Origin: Bacilli bacterium
GTDB lineage: Bacteria > Bacillota_I > Bacilli_A > RFN20 > CAG-826
DNA length: 38,604 nucleotides
Assembly: GCA_017454295.1 (NCBI GenBank)
Contig: JAFTDF010000015.1
Coordinates: forward strand, 1-38,604
Reading direction: 5' to 3'
A program made the translations under genes and the position numbers. Under the pieces are notes generated by a model that was not told the origin of the DNA, made no database searches, and saw nothing but the letters and a program-made list of their open reading frames with translations. Below, piece after piece: positions 1-7,178 of this stretch; the stretch's first letter is position 1; each line of letters starts with the position of its first letter.

Positions 1-271
1 ATCTTATTAACAATATAGCCGTACCCTTCCGATAGGAGGGCAGCCGGCCGGCTGCCGCGAACTCTCGTCTGGACGGGTATCATATCCGTATGCCGCGGAA
101 CCCTTTTAATAATTTTACGGTTCGACCGTCTGCTTCTCATGCTAGGGCCGCGGCCTTTCCTTTTCAACGCCGATTGTTGGTTGCTGCTTTGACTTCGGAT
201 CACCGCCGAGATGATGCGTGGGGAAGGCCCGCGGGAGACGTCCGCGGCAGGAAAAGAAAGGAGGCATATCT
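1..271 (+). ncRNA. IS110 non-coding left end, candidate bridge RNA
   Basis: This stretch lies directly upstream of the transposase and contains no convincing gene. It folds well locally: a hairpin at 24-40 with a GATA loop, a perfect 16-nt palindrome at 40-55, a 5-bp hairpin at 117-129 (ACGGT/ACCGT) and a GC palindrome at 146-155 with flanking pairs. IS110-group elements are known to carry a structured bridge RNA in the long non-coding end before the transposase, and the position here fits. No specific guide loops were identified, so the RNA assignment is an inference from family and position. The true left edge of the element is not certain and may lie before the window. Confidence 0.35.
30..37 (+). 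repeat. Short inverted repeat, left copy (possible IS subterminal repeat)
   Basis: CGATAGGA here is matched by its reverse complement TCCTATCG at 1520-1527. The pair brackets the transposase gene and its flanks, which would suit short subterminal inverted repeats. Eight bases is weak evidence by itself. Confidence 0.25.
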
Positions 272-1471
272 ATGCCGAAAGTCTACGTGGGGATCGACGT
301 GGCCAAGTTCAAGCACACGTGCTGCGCCGTCTCCGAAAAGGGGGAGGTCCTGAGGGAAAGCTTCGACTTCGGGAACGACCGGGAGGGGTTCGACCTCCTT
401 ATGAAAACGATCGCCGAGCTCGGCGGAAGGGACGAAGTCGCCATCGCGATGGAATCCACCGGGCACTACCATCTGCTCCTATGGAGGTTCCTCGCCTCCA
501 AAGGGTACGCGGTGGAAGTCAAAAACCCCAAGGTCATCGCCAGGTTCAAGGCCGCGACGGAGATCTCGGGGGCGAAAACGGACAGGAGGGACGCCCTTCT
601 CATCGCCCGATACGCGATGACGTTCGGCTCGTCTCCCACCGCGCTACCATCATACGCCCTTTCGCGGATGAAGTCGCTCGAGAGGGAGAAGCACAGGCTC
701 ATCCGCGACAGGACGTCGCTGTATAACCGAATCCTGGCGATCCTGGACCTGACGTTCCCCGAGCTCGTCGGCTTCCTGGGGGAGAAATCCGGCGCGGGGA
801 GGGACGTCCTCTCGTCCAAGACCGTGCGCTGGCTGATATCGACGCACCCGTCCGCGGAGTCGGTGGCATCGACGAAGGCGGCCACGGCCGAAAGGCTCAG
901 GTCGATGTCGAAGGGATCCTTTTCGCTCGTGAGGTTCCACGGGCTGAGGGAACTCGCCAAAAGGTCGATTGGGACGTCGTTCCCCGACGAGGAGGCCGAG
1001 CTCCGCCAGCTGCTCGCCGAATGCGATTCCATAGACGCGAGAACGGCCGCGATCGACGCCGAGACGGCGCCTTTGGTTGACGAGCTCTGCCCCCAGATCG
1101 CGTCCGTCCCCGGCATCGGCAAATCGACCGCGGCGATGATCTTCGCCGAGGTGGGCGGATTCGGCCGGTTCGATTCGCCCGACAAGCTCATCAAATACGC
1201 CGGACTCGACGTCAACGTCTACCAATCGGGGACGGTGCTGAAGCACGGGAGGATGGGGAGGAAGGGGCCTCCCATCCTCCGATACGCGCTTTTCCTCGCC
1301 GCCGGCAAGTGCCGCATCCATTGTCCCGAGATCGCGGAGTACTACTCTTCGAAGGTGAGCCAGGGCAAGCATAGGATATGCGCTTTGGTCTGCACGGCCA
1401 GGAAGATCCTCCGCATGTGCTGGGGCATGATGAAGTCGGGCGAATTCTACACTCCGAGAACCGCCGAATAG
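272..1471 (+). CDS. IS110-family transposase (DEDD/RuvC-like recombinase)
   Basis: A 399-residue transposase expected to excise and insert its own element using an RNA guide. The N-terminal RuvC-like domain shows the four acidic residues of the family: D9 (VGIDVAKF), E61 (AMESTGH), D104 and D107 (KTDRRDA). The C-terminal Transposase_20 domain has the helix-hairpin-helix-like VPGIGKSTAAMI and the YAGLDVNVYQSG segment, whose Ser319 is the expected nucleophile, then GRKGPPILRYALFLAA. The ATG at 272 is chosen because AAAGGAGG ends 8 nt before it; an upstream in-frame start at 218 lacks this. Length is normal and there is no frameshift, so it is probably active. The gene is visibly richer in G and C than its neighbours, consistent with acquisition by transfer. 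Confidence 0.96.
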   Translation: MPKVYVGIDVAKFKHTCCAVSEKGEVLRESFDFGNDREGFDLLMKTIAELGGRDEVAIAMESTGHYHLLLWRFLASKGYAVEVKNPKVIARFKAATEISGAKTDRRDALLIARYAMTFGSSPTALPSYALSRMKSLEREKHRLIRDRTSLYNRILAILDLTFPELVGFLGEKSGAGRDVLSSKTVRWLISTHPSAESVASTKAATAERLRSMSKGSFSLVRFHGLRELAKRSIGTSFPDEEAELRQLLAECDSIDARTAAIDAETAPLVDELCPQIASVPGIGKSTAAMIFAEVGGFGRFDSPDKLIKYAGLDVNVYQSGTVLKHGRMGRKGPPILRYALFLAAGKCRIHCPEIAEYYSSKVSQGKHRICALVCTARKILRMCWGMMKSGEFYTPRTAE

Positions 1472-1496
1472 GAAGCATTCGGCCTTCTCCGTTGAA

Positions 1497-1512
1497 GTTT
1501 CCTTAAGGAAAC
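1497..1512 (+). terminator. Palindromic hairpin after the transposase
   Basis: A perfect 16-nt palindrome, GTTTCCTTAAGGAAAC, is followed by GTCGTTTT. It may end transposase transcription or be part of the right end of the element. The T run is short and interrupted, so terminator function is uncertain. Confidence 0.4.
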
Positions 1513-1519
1513 GTCGTTT

Positions 1520-1527
1520 TCCTATCG
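1520..1527 (-). repeat. Short inverted repeat, right copy (possible IS subterminal repeat)
   Basis: TCCTATCG is the reverse complement of 30-37. If it marks the right end of the insertion element, the element stops about 20 nt before the -10 box of the next gene. Confidence 0.25.
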
Positions 1528-1547
1528 CCTTTTCGAAAAAAGTACTT

Positions 1548-1553
1548 GATAAT
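1548..1553 (+). promoter_or_regulatory. -10 box for a probably leaderless lipoprotein mRNA
   Basis: GATAAT ends 7 nt before the ATG at 1561, and no ribosome site precedes that ATG. The spacing is the same as at 31125-31138. No good -35 box is seen; the inserted element ends at or near where it should be and may have replaced it. Confidence 0.4.
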
Positions 1554-1560
1554 TGTTGGC

Positions 1561-2547
1561 ATGAGGAAAGCTGAGTTCTTCAAAGTTTCATCGATCCTTT
1601 GCATTTTTTCTCTTGCGTCTTGCGGTGGCCCTACACCCCTTGCTTCGTCGTCGGAAACTAGTGGTGGGTCCGCGCTAATCTCTTCTCAATCAAGCGAGTC
1701 CTATATTGAGCCGGATAGTTCTTCTGAATCGAGCAACAGTAGCGAGATTTCATCGACCGAATCGGCCTCGTCTCAAGCCCCCATTTATGATGAACCGGCT
1801 GATTCCATGGAGGGATTGGACCCGGATGACATGTCAGGACTATACAACCCCTTTCGATACCCAATAACAAACTACACGTCTAGCGTAACTACCTATTTCG
1901 GCGATCAAGGATTAAAAGACTATTATCGGCGTCACAAGCACAACTATATCCAAGAAAAAACCAGCATTTTCACGAGCCAATCGATGTATTCCTATGCTCG
2001 AGATGATGCTTATTTCCCACTCTTGAATATCGGTTATCTTAATTTGTACAACAACATCGCTTCCTTCGAACTCCCTGGTAACAACTTGTCGGAGCGGCTG
2101 TCATATTCCCTTACCGAAGCCGATTTATCTTTGGTCAAAGAAAGTGACAGCTATCGAAATAACCTCTTCACTTTGGAAGATTTAAACGAGGCTTACTTCA
2201 TTTCGTATGGGTTCAAACGGGTCTCCAAACGCAAGTATCAATATGATCGGCAGTTCGATTCTGCCAAAGATAATGTCATCTTCCGCAATTTCTTGGATAT
2301 CGTGGCTCCGTACTTCGAAAACGATGACATGTTCATGACATTTTCGAAAATCACCATCGAGGTTAACCCGTTAAAAGACGTATCCTTCCGCATTCGCCTC
2401 TATGCTTATTCAACCGATTACGGGAAGCTTATCAAAGATCACTGGACCCAAGATTACCCAAATTGGTATCTACTTTTCTCGGAAACCTTAATCACCGATA
2501 TCGGAAGCACGCAATTCTACCCTGCGAACGCTCTTTTGGGTAAATAA
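1561..2547 (+). CDS. Ser-rich lipoprotein of unknown function
   Basis: A 328-residue secreted lipoprotein that I do not recognise. Residues 1-20 form a signal peptide and the lipobox LASC places the lipidated Cys at 21, followed by GG. Residues 22-75 are a low-complexity Ser/Glu linker, typical of a spacer that holds a folded domain away from the membrane. The rest, about residues 85-328, is a mixed folded domain rich in Tyr, Phe and Asp with no familiar motif. The ATG at 1561 is preferred over a TTG at 1546 because it gives a clean signal peptide and sits 7 nt after a -10 box. Its neighbour is an IS110 element, so its promoter may have been altered by insertion. Confidence 0.75.
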   Translation: MRKAEFFKVSSILCIFSLASCGGPTPLASSSETSGGSALISSQSSESYIEPDSSSESSNSSEISSTESASSQAPIYDEPADSMEGLDPDDMSGLYNPFRYPITNYTSSVTTYFGDQGLKDYYRRHKHNYIQEKTSIFTSQSMYSYARDDAYFPLLNIGYLNLYNNIASFELPGNNLSERLSYSLTEADLSLVKESDSYRNNLFTLEDLNEAYFISYGFKRVSKRKYQYDRQFDSAKDNVIFRNFLDIVAPYFENDDMFMTFSKITIEVNPLKDVSFRIRLYAYSTDYGKLIKDHWTQDYPNWYLLFSETLITDIGSTQFYPANALLGK

Positions 2548-2624
2548 ACGTTTTTTATTGAGACTTTTTCGTCACATTAGGAAACAAAAATAGGAGTTTT
2601 GTAACGCTTTTCCGTTTTTTCGTT

Positions 2625-2653
2625 TTGACATCCCTATATTAGGGATAGATAAT
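2625..2653 (+). promoter_or_regulatory. Strong sigma-70-type promoter for the 2691 operon
   Basis: TTGACA (2625-2630), a 17-nt spacer and GATAAT (2648-2653) form a near-consensus promoter. Transcription would begin near 2660, giving a leader of about 30 nt before the ATG at 2691. No Shine-Dalgarno sequence is seen in that leader. Confidence 0.7.
2630..2646. promoter_or_regulatory. Inverted repeat inside the promoter spacer, likely operator
   Basis: ATCCCTA, TAT, TAGGGAT: perfect 7-bp arms about a 3-bp centre, filling the space between the -35 and -10 boxes. A dimeric repressor bound here would block RNA polymerase. The regulator is not identified and no candidate gene is adjacent. Confidence 0.5.
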
Positions 2654-2690
2654 AGGACACGGCAATACGTTTTGGTACATCAAACCTACC

Positions 2691-4886
2691 ATGACTGCGA
2701 TCCTAGCAAAAACGAAAACCTACTTTACGACGATGACGCTGGATAAGGCGTTTCGTTTGGTTTCGTATGTCCTCGCCTTTTTGACGGTGACTTGCTATAT
2801 CTTCCAACTTGGGGTTGCCTATGCCATCGATGAGCATCAGGTCTTGCCCGGCACGACGACCATCACCATTTCCGTGCTCCGCTGGGCCACCATCGTCACC
2901 GTCGCCCTGGCCACTTTGACTCCCTTTTTCGGCGGGCGAAAGACCCGCGTTTTATTAATCGTCTTCGGTTTGGGTGTCGGGGTGATGAACCTTGTGATGC
3001 TGGAGAATAACCTCCTTGCCTGGGGCAAAGGACGGGAGACTATGTTCCCGCCCGATGCCGGCTATGCCTATACCCCAGAACGGACCGCCTTGTTCGTCAT
3101 CGAGCAAATCGCCTTTATCTTGCTCGCGGGTCTCTCTGCTTTCCGCTTCATCCGCGAGAAGGAATATAAGCAATTCACCCGTTCCGACTTCCTGTGGTTC
3201 CCCGTGGTTTTGGCGGGGATGGTGCTTCTATTTATCAACCCCTATTTCTTCGAAGACGTCAAACGCGTCTATAACGAGGAGGTCCATCATTGGAAAACCG
3301 AGGACTTCTCCCCCTCTCATTTGACTTATCTCTCCTTCAATATCCTGCTGATCATCGGCGGATATGTCGCTTTACGGAATAAGGACGAGAACTCCAAACG
3401 GTATTTCCTAACCGCCTTAGGGTTAAGTTCGTTCTTCATCTTCTTCTACGCCCACGTCAACAACAAATCCTGGTGGAACTTTTCCGTCATTCCGACCCTC
3501 CACCTTTGTAACCTGGCCACCATCTTAATCACCTTGGCTTATGCCTTTAAGATTCGGCCGTTATTCTATTTCACCTTCTTTGTCAACGTCATCGGCACCG
3601 TCTTTGCCATGACCATGCCCGATGCCACCTATTATGCCTTTGGCTATGAAGGGCTTCGCTTCTGGTATAACCACATCCTCGTCTTCACCGCCCCGATCTT
3701 AGGGGTGGTTTTGGATTTCTTCCCCCGTCCTAAGCTCAAAGATATCGGAGCCTCCATCATTGTCTTCACCTTCTATTTCCTAGCCGCGGCCATCGCCAAT
3801 GCCTGGGTTTCCAATTACAACCCCACGATCAACTATTTCTTCATCAACGATAACTTCTATCTGTCCAAGGTCGGTTGGACGGATTCTCCGTTACGCAAAG
3901 ACCCCTATATCTGGACCTTGAACGTCAATGGCCAACCTTGGGTCTTCTATCCCGCCTATCATTTGTTGGTCTATTTCATCTATATCGTCTTGATGTTCTT
4001 GCTGTGGTATCTCTACGACACCCTCTTCTTGGTGGGGGATGCCCACAAGAACCTGCGCATCAAGAAACACCTGATGAAGCAGGGCTATGCCGATTTGAAG
4101 AAGATGCTCAATGGAAGATCACTCAAGGAACCGTTATACGAGGAGGCTAAGGACATGATCGAAATCAAAGACTTCACCAAAATCTATTCCGGGAGCTCGG
4201 TCCCTTCCGTGGATCATTTGTCCTTGACCATCCATCCGGGCGAAGTCTATGGCTTCCTCGGCCATAATGGGGCGGGCAAATCGACCACCATCAAGTCGTT
4301 GGTGGGCATCCAATCCATCACCTCGGGCCAAATCATCGTCAATGGCTATGATGTGGCCAAGCAACCCGTCGAAGCCAAACGCACCATCGGCTATGTCTCC
4401 GATAACCACGCCGTCTATGAACGTTTGACGGGCCGGGAATACATCAACTATATCGCCGATTTATACATGGTTCCCCAAGCCGAGCGCGATGAGCGGATCG
4501 AGAAATACGTCAAGATGTTCCATCTCGAAGACGCGATCGACCGCGAAGCCAAATCCTATAGCCATGGCATGAAGCAAAAGCTCGTCGTCATCGCCTCCTT
4601 AATCCACGATCCTAAGGTCTGGGTCCTCGACGAACCTCTAACGGGTCTAGACCCCACCTCGTCTTACCAAATCAAGGAAGTCATGAAAGAACATGCTTCC
4701 CGCGGCAATATCGTCTTCTTTTCTAGCCACGTCATCGAAGTGGTGGAAAAGATCTGCACCCGTATCTGCATCATCAGCCATGGCAAGCTGATGTGCGAAT
4801 ATTCCCTTGACGAACTCAAGGAGAAGGGGATGTCTTTGGAGGAACTCTACCTCAAATACGTCTCCAGCCAAGAAAGGATCCATTGA
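2691..4886 (+). CDS. YwaF/TMEM164-like membrane domain fused to ABC transporter ATPase
   Basis: A 731-residue fusion. Residues 1-485 carry about 12 membrane segments and resemble the YwaF/TMEM164 family, including an LHLC motif within a membrane segment near 265-290 and a following WYNHILVF segment. Residues 489-731 are an ABC ATPase: Walker A GHNGAGKST, signature SHGMKQK, Walker B VWVLDEP, and the switch His in FFSSHV. The ATPase presumably powers the permease encoded next, whose start overlaps this stop as TGATG. Such ATPases are normally separate proteins, so the fusion is unusual. The codons just before residue 489 also form an AGGAGG ribosome site, so a free ATPase may be made as well. 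The substrate is unknown. The start lacks a ribosome site; the next in-frame ATG would shorten the N-terminus slightly. Confidence 0.85.
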   Translation: MTAILAKTKTYFTTMTLDKAFRLVSYVLAFLTVTCYIFQLGVAYAIDEHQVLPGTTTITISVLRWATIVTVALATLTPFFGGRKTRVLLIVFGLGVGVMNLVMLENNLLAWGKGRETMFPPDAGYAYTPERTALFVIEQIAFILLAGLSAFRFIREKEYKQFTRSDFLWFPVVLAGMVLLFINPYFFEDVKRVYNEEVHHWKTEDFSPSHLTYLSFNILLIIGGYVALRNKDENSKRYFLTALGLSSFFIFFYAHVNNKSWWNFSVIPTLHLCNLATILITLAYAFKIRPLFYFTFFVNVIGTVFAMTMPDATYYAFGYEGLRFWYNHILVFTAPILGVVLDFFPRPKLKDIGASIIVFTFYFLAAAIANAWVSNYNPTINYFFINDNFYLSKVGWTDSPLRKDPYIWTLNVNGQPWVFYPAYHLLVYFIYIVLMFLLWYLYDTLFLVGDAHKNLRIKKHLMKQGYADLKKMLNGRSLKEPLYEEAKDMIEIKDFTKIYSGSSVPSVDHLSLTIHPGEVYGFLGHNGAGKSTTIKSLVGIQSITSGQIIVNGYDVAKQPVEAKRTIGYVSDNHAVYERLTGREYINYIADLYMVPQAERDERIEKYVKMFHLEDAIDREAKSYSHGMKQKLVVIASLIHDPKVWVLDEPLTGLDPTSSYQIKEVMKEHASRGNIVFFSSHVIEVVEKICTRICIISHGKLMCEYSLDELKEKGMSLEELYLKYVSSQERIH
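4141..4157 (+). promoter_or_regulatory. Internal ribosome site and start for stand-alone ABC ATPase
   Basis: AGGAGG at 4141-4146 is 8 nt before an in-frame ATG at 4155, exactly where the ATPase domain begins (residue 489, MIEIKDF). This is a better initiation site than that of the full-length protein. It suggests two products from one frame: the fusion and a free ATPase of 243 residues. Confidence 0.5.
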
Positions 4887-6577
4887 TGTTCCGACGATTG
4901 AAGATCCTATCCCTCCTTCAATTAAGCGAAAAAGGCATCACCCGCCGCTCGACCACGAAAATGCAGGCCTTAGGCACCGCGGGGAAGACGCTCTTCTTCA
5001 TCGGGCTTTCCTATGGGCTTTTCACGGTGTTCTTCTACTTGATGTTCAACATCGTCTTCTTGCGGGCTTCGACCTCGTTATTCATCTTCTTGGTCTTCAT
5101 CCTGCAAGCCTTATCCGTCATCACCTCCACGGTGTCGCTATCCCACGATCTCTATATGAGCCGCGACAACATGATCTTGATGACCTATCCGGTCAAACAC
5201 GTGGAGATCTTCGTCTCGAAGTTATTGGTGGCCTATATCATCGAACTTCGGAAATCCTTGGTGATGACCTTCCCCTTATTCATGGCCTATGCCACCGCGG
5301 CCAATGGGGTGATGAACGCCAATTTCGCCATCGGCTCCGTATTCTATGCGATTTTGCTGCCGCTAATTCCGGTCTTGGTGGGCTCGCTTTTATCGATTCC
5401 CTTCGTCTATCTTTCCAAGGTCATTAAGAAAGCCAGCTGGGTCCGGGGTTTCTTCACCTTGGCGCTATTTGGCTTATTGATCGCCTTATCGATTCTCTTT
5501 GTGAATTGGCTCAACCAAATTGGGGAAATCCGCCTCGTTGCCATTTGGAATCGTTTCTTGAATGATTTCGAGGCGTTCCTTTCCAATGTCAATCGCTTCG
5601 CCTTGCATTGCAATTTCGTGGGCCTTTCCTTGCTGGAGAAGGATGGTCTGCAAGCGTTCTTGAATTATCTATGGTTCTTTTTGGTGCTCGCGGGCATGGT
5701 GGGACTTGTGGTTTTAGCGGCTTTGCCGACGTTCTACCGCCTTTCTTCCTCCGCTTCGGAAAACGCCTCTTCCCGTCAGCACAAAGGCAAGAACAAAGCC
5801 CATCGTTCCACCTTCTTCACCTTCGTGCGGAAGGAAACGACCCTGGCTTTGCGTAACCTCTCCAATTTCGCCTCTGACTATGTCTTCCTGTTTGCGATGC
5901 CCTTTATCTTGGTGTTGCTCATGACCTTATTTACCCACATCAACCGCAACACCTTAGGATATTCGCTTACCTATGGCATCTTAGCCTTTATCACGCTGGT
6001 CTTGCTTTCCGTTTCCAATACGGCTTCGGCCACGGCGATTTCCAGCGAAGGCAACGAATTCGTCTTGCTTAAGACCGCCCCAGGAGATACTCGGAATATC
6101 ATTTGGTCGAAATTGTTATTGAACTTCGTCATCGCCATCGGCTCCACGCTGTTCTCGTTTATTCTTTTGACCATCTTCCTTCAGCCCGATGTCTCCGCGG
6201 GCAAGATCAACCTCGGTTTGATTTGGATGATCTTCGGTCTGGCGGTCCTTTTAGAAACCGGGCAGCTTTTGGGCGCCATCCAATATGACATCCTTCATCC
6301 CCGGTTACGCGAATTCGCCAATAGCCAGAACAAGAACGATATCCGTTCCTCTTCCCATTCCGTCATCTCCGGACTCGTGACCGCCTTAATGGGCACCGTC
6401 TTGGTGTTTGTGATGGTGATGTTCCTCATTCCCGGCATGGTTGGCTCCATGGGCGAAGCCGGGGCGGTCGGGATTTGCACATTGATTAGTTTGCTCGTCG
6501 GTTTTGCTTACGTGGGGATCCGCTTCTATTTCCTCATCCAATACCGCAACGCTTATTTCGAGGATATCCAGTTATGA
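4886..6577 (+). CDS. ABC transporter permease (ABC-2/exporter type)
   Basis: A 563-residue integral membrane protein with about twelve or more hydrophobic segments in two blocks, separated by a charged Ser/Lys/His-rich loop near residues 285-310. It is the expected membrane partner of the upstream ATPase. Hydropathy and gene order support an ABC-2-like exporter permease, but no substrate-specific motif is visible. The ATG at 4886 overlaps the preceding stop, and AGAAAGGA at 4871-4878 is 7 nt before it; an adjacent TTG at 4883 is less well placed. The end overlaps the next gene as ATGA, so translation of the three genes is probably coupled. Confidence 0.82.
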   Translation: MFRRLKILSLLQLSEKGITRRSTTKMQALGTAGKTLFFIGLSYGLFTVFFYLMFNIVFLRASTSLFIFLVFILQALSVITSTVSLSHDLYMSRDNMILMTYPVKHVEIFVSKLLVAYIIELRKSLVMTFPLFMAYATAANGVMNANFAIGSVFYAILLPLIPVLVGSLLSIPFVYLSKVIKKASWVRGFFTLALFGLLIALSILFVNWLNQIGEIRLVAIWNRFLNDFEAFLSNVNRFALHCNFVGLSLLEKDGLQAFLNYLWFFLVLAGMVGLVVLAALPTFYRLSSSASENASSRQHKGKNKAHRSTFFTFVRKETTLALRNLSNFASDYVFLFAMPFILVLLMTLFTHINRNTLGYSLTYGILAFITLVLLSVSNTASATAISSEGNEFVLLKTAPGDTRNIIWSKLLLNFVIAIGSTLFSFILLTIFLQPDVSAGKINLGLIWMIFGLAVLLETGQLLGAIQYDILHPRLREFANSQNKNDIRSSSHSVISGLVTALMGTVLVFVMVMFLIPGMVGSMGEAGAVGICTLISLLVGFAYVGIRFYFLIQYRNAYFEDIQL

Positions 6578-7137
6578 CCAAGAAGACCGTATCCTTGATT
6601 CTCATCTTCGCCATCTTCTTCTCCGTCATCGCCATGGCGGTGTGGGGGAAGGTACCCGAAACCACCGGTGATATTTATGTCACCAGCATGGTTTTCCTTA
6701 ACCAAGATGGCCAAGAGGTCACCGAACTTAATGACTCCGAGGAGAAAGAAAAGAAAATCACCCTCCAACGTGACGATGAGGCCACGATTTCCTATATCTT
6801 CCAAGTGGTTTTATTGCCTGCGAATGCCACGGATTTGAGCATCGATTACATCCTCGAATCCGGGGATGCCACCATCGAGGTTCTCGAATATCGACCTTTA
6901 GGTGATGGCACCTTACCTGGCCAAAGCGATTCCCCCGAAGCCGCTTCTTCCAGCGCCTCCTCGCAAGAAGGCGAGGTTAGCGCCCCCGCGAACGTGTATA
7001 CTTATCGCATTACGTTTACCGAGCAGAACCTGACGACGATTTCCTTCTTCTCGAACTTCTCGGGAAGCCGACGCATCAAGGATTACCTGATGTTCGTCTT
7101 CGAAGGATCGCGGCATACCGACATCATTCCCATCTAA
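6574..7137 (+). CDS. Membrane-anchored extracellular protein of unknown function
   Basis: A 187-residue protein with one N-terminal hydrophobic segment (about residues 5-24) that serves as a signal anchor or signal peptide. The outer part is beta-rich, with the pattern of an immunoglobulin-like domain, interrupted near residues 120-142 by a Ser/Ala/Glu low-complexity insert. No family is recognised. It overlaps the permease stop by ATGA and is followed after 41 nt by the giant lipoprotein gene, so it may be the extracytoplasmic accessory part of the ABC system. No lipobox and no cysteine are present. Confidence 0.7.
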   Translation: MTKKTVSLILIFAIFFSVIAMAVWGKVPETTGDIYVTSMVFLNQDGQEVTELNDSEEKEKKITLQRDDEATISYIFQVVLLPANATDLSIDYILESGDATIEVLEYRPLGDGTLPGQSDSPEAASSSASSQEGEVSAPANVYTYRITFTEQNLTTISFFSNFSGSRRIKDYLMFVFEGSRHTDIIPI

Positions 7138-7178
7138 GCTAAAAAACATTACGGATATTTCAGAAAGGAACCATTCTT

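Noticed and set aside
466..1372. Long minus-strand frames opposite the transposase
   Set aside because: Low-complexity products without motifs, fully opposite a well-recognised transposase with its own ribosome site.
4807..5427. 206-codon plus-strand frame across the ATPase/permease junction
   Set aside because: It overlaps two clear genes in another frame and its product (His/Leu/Arg-rich) has no recognisable domain.
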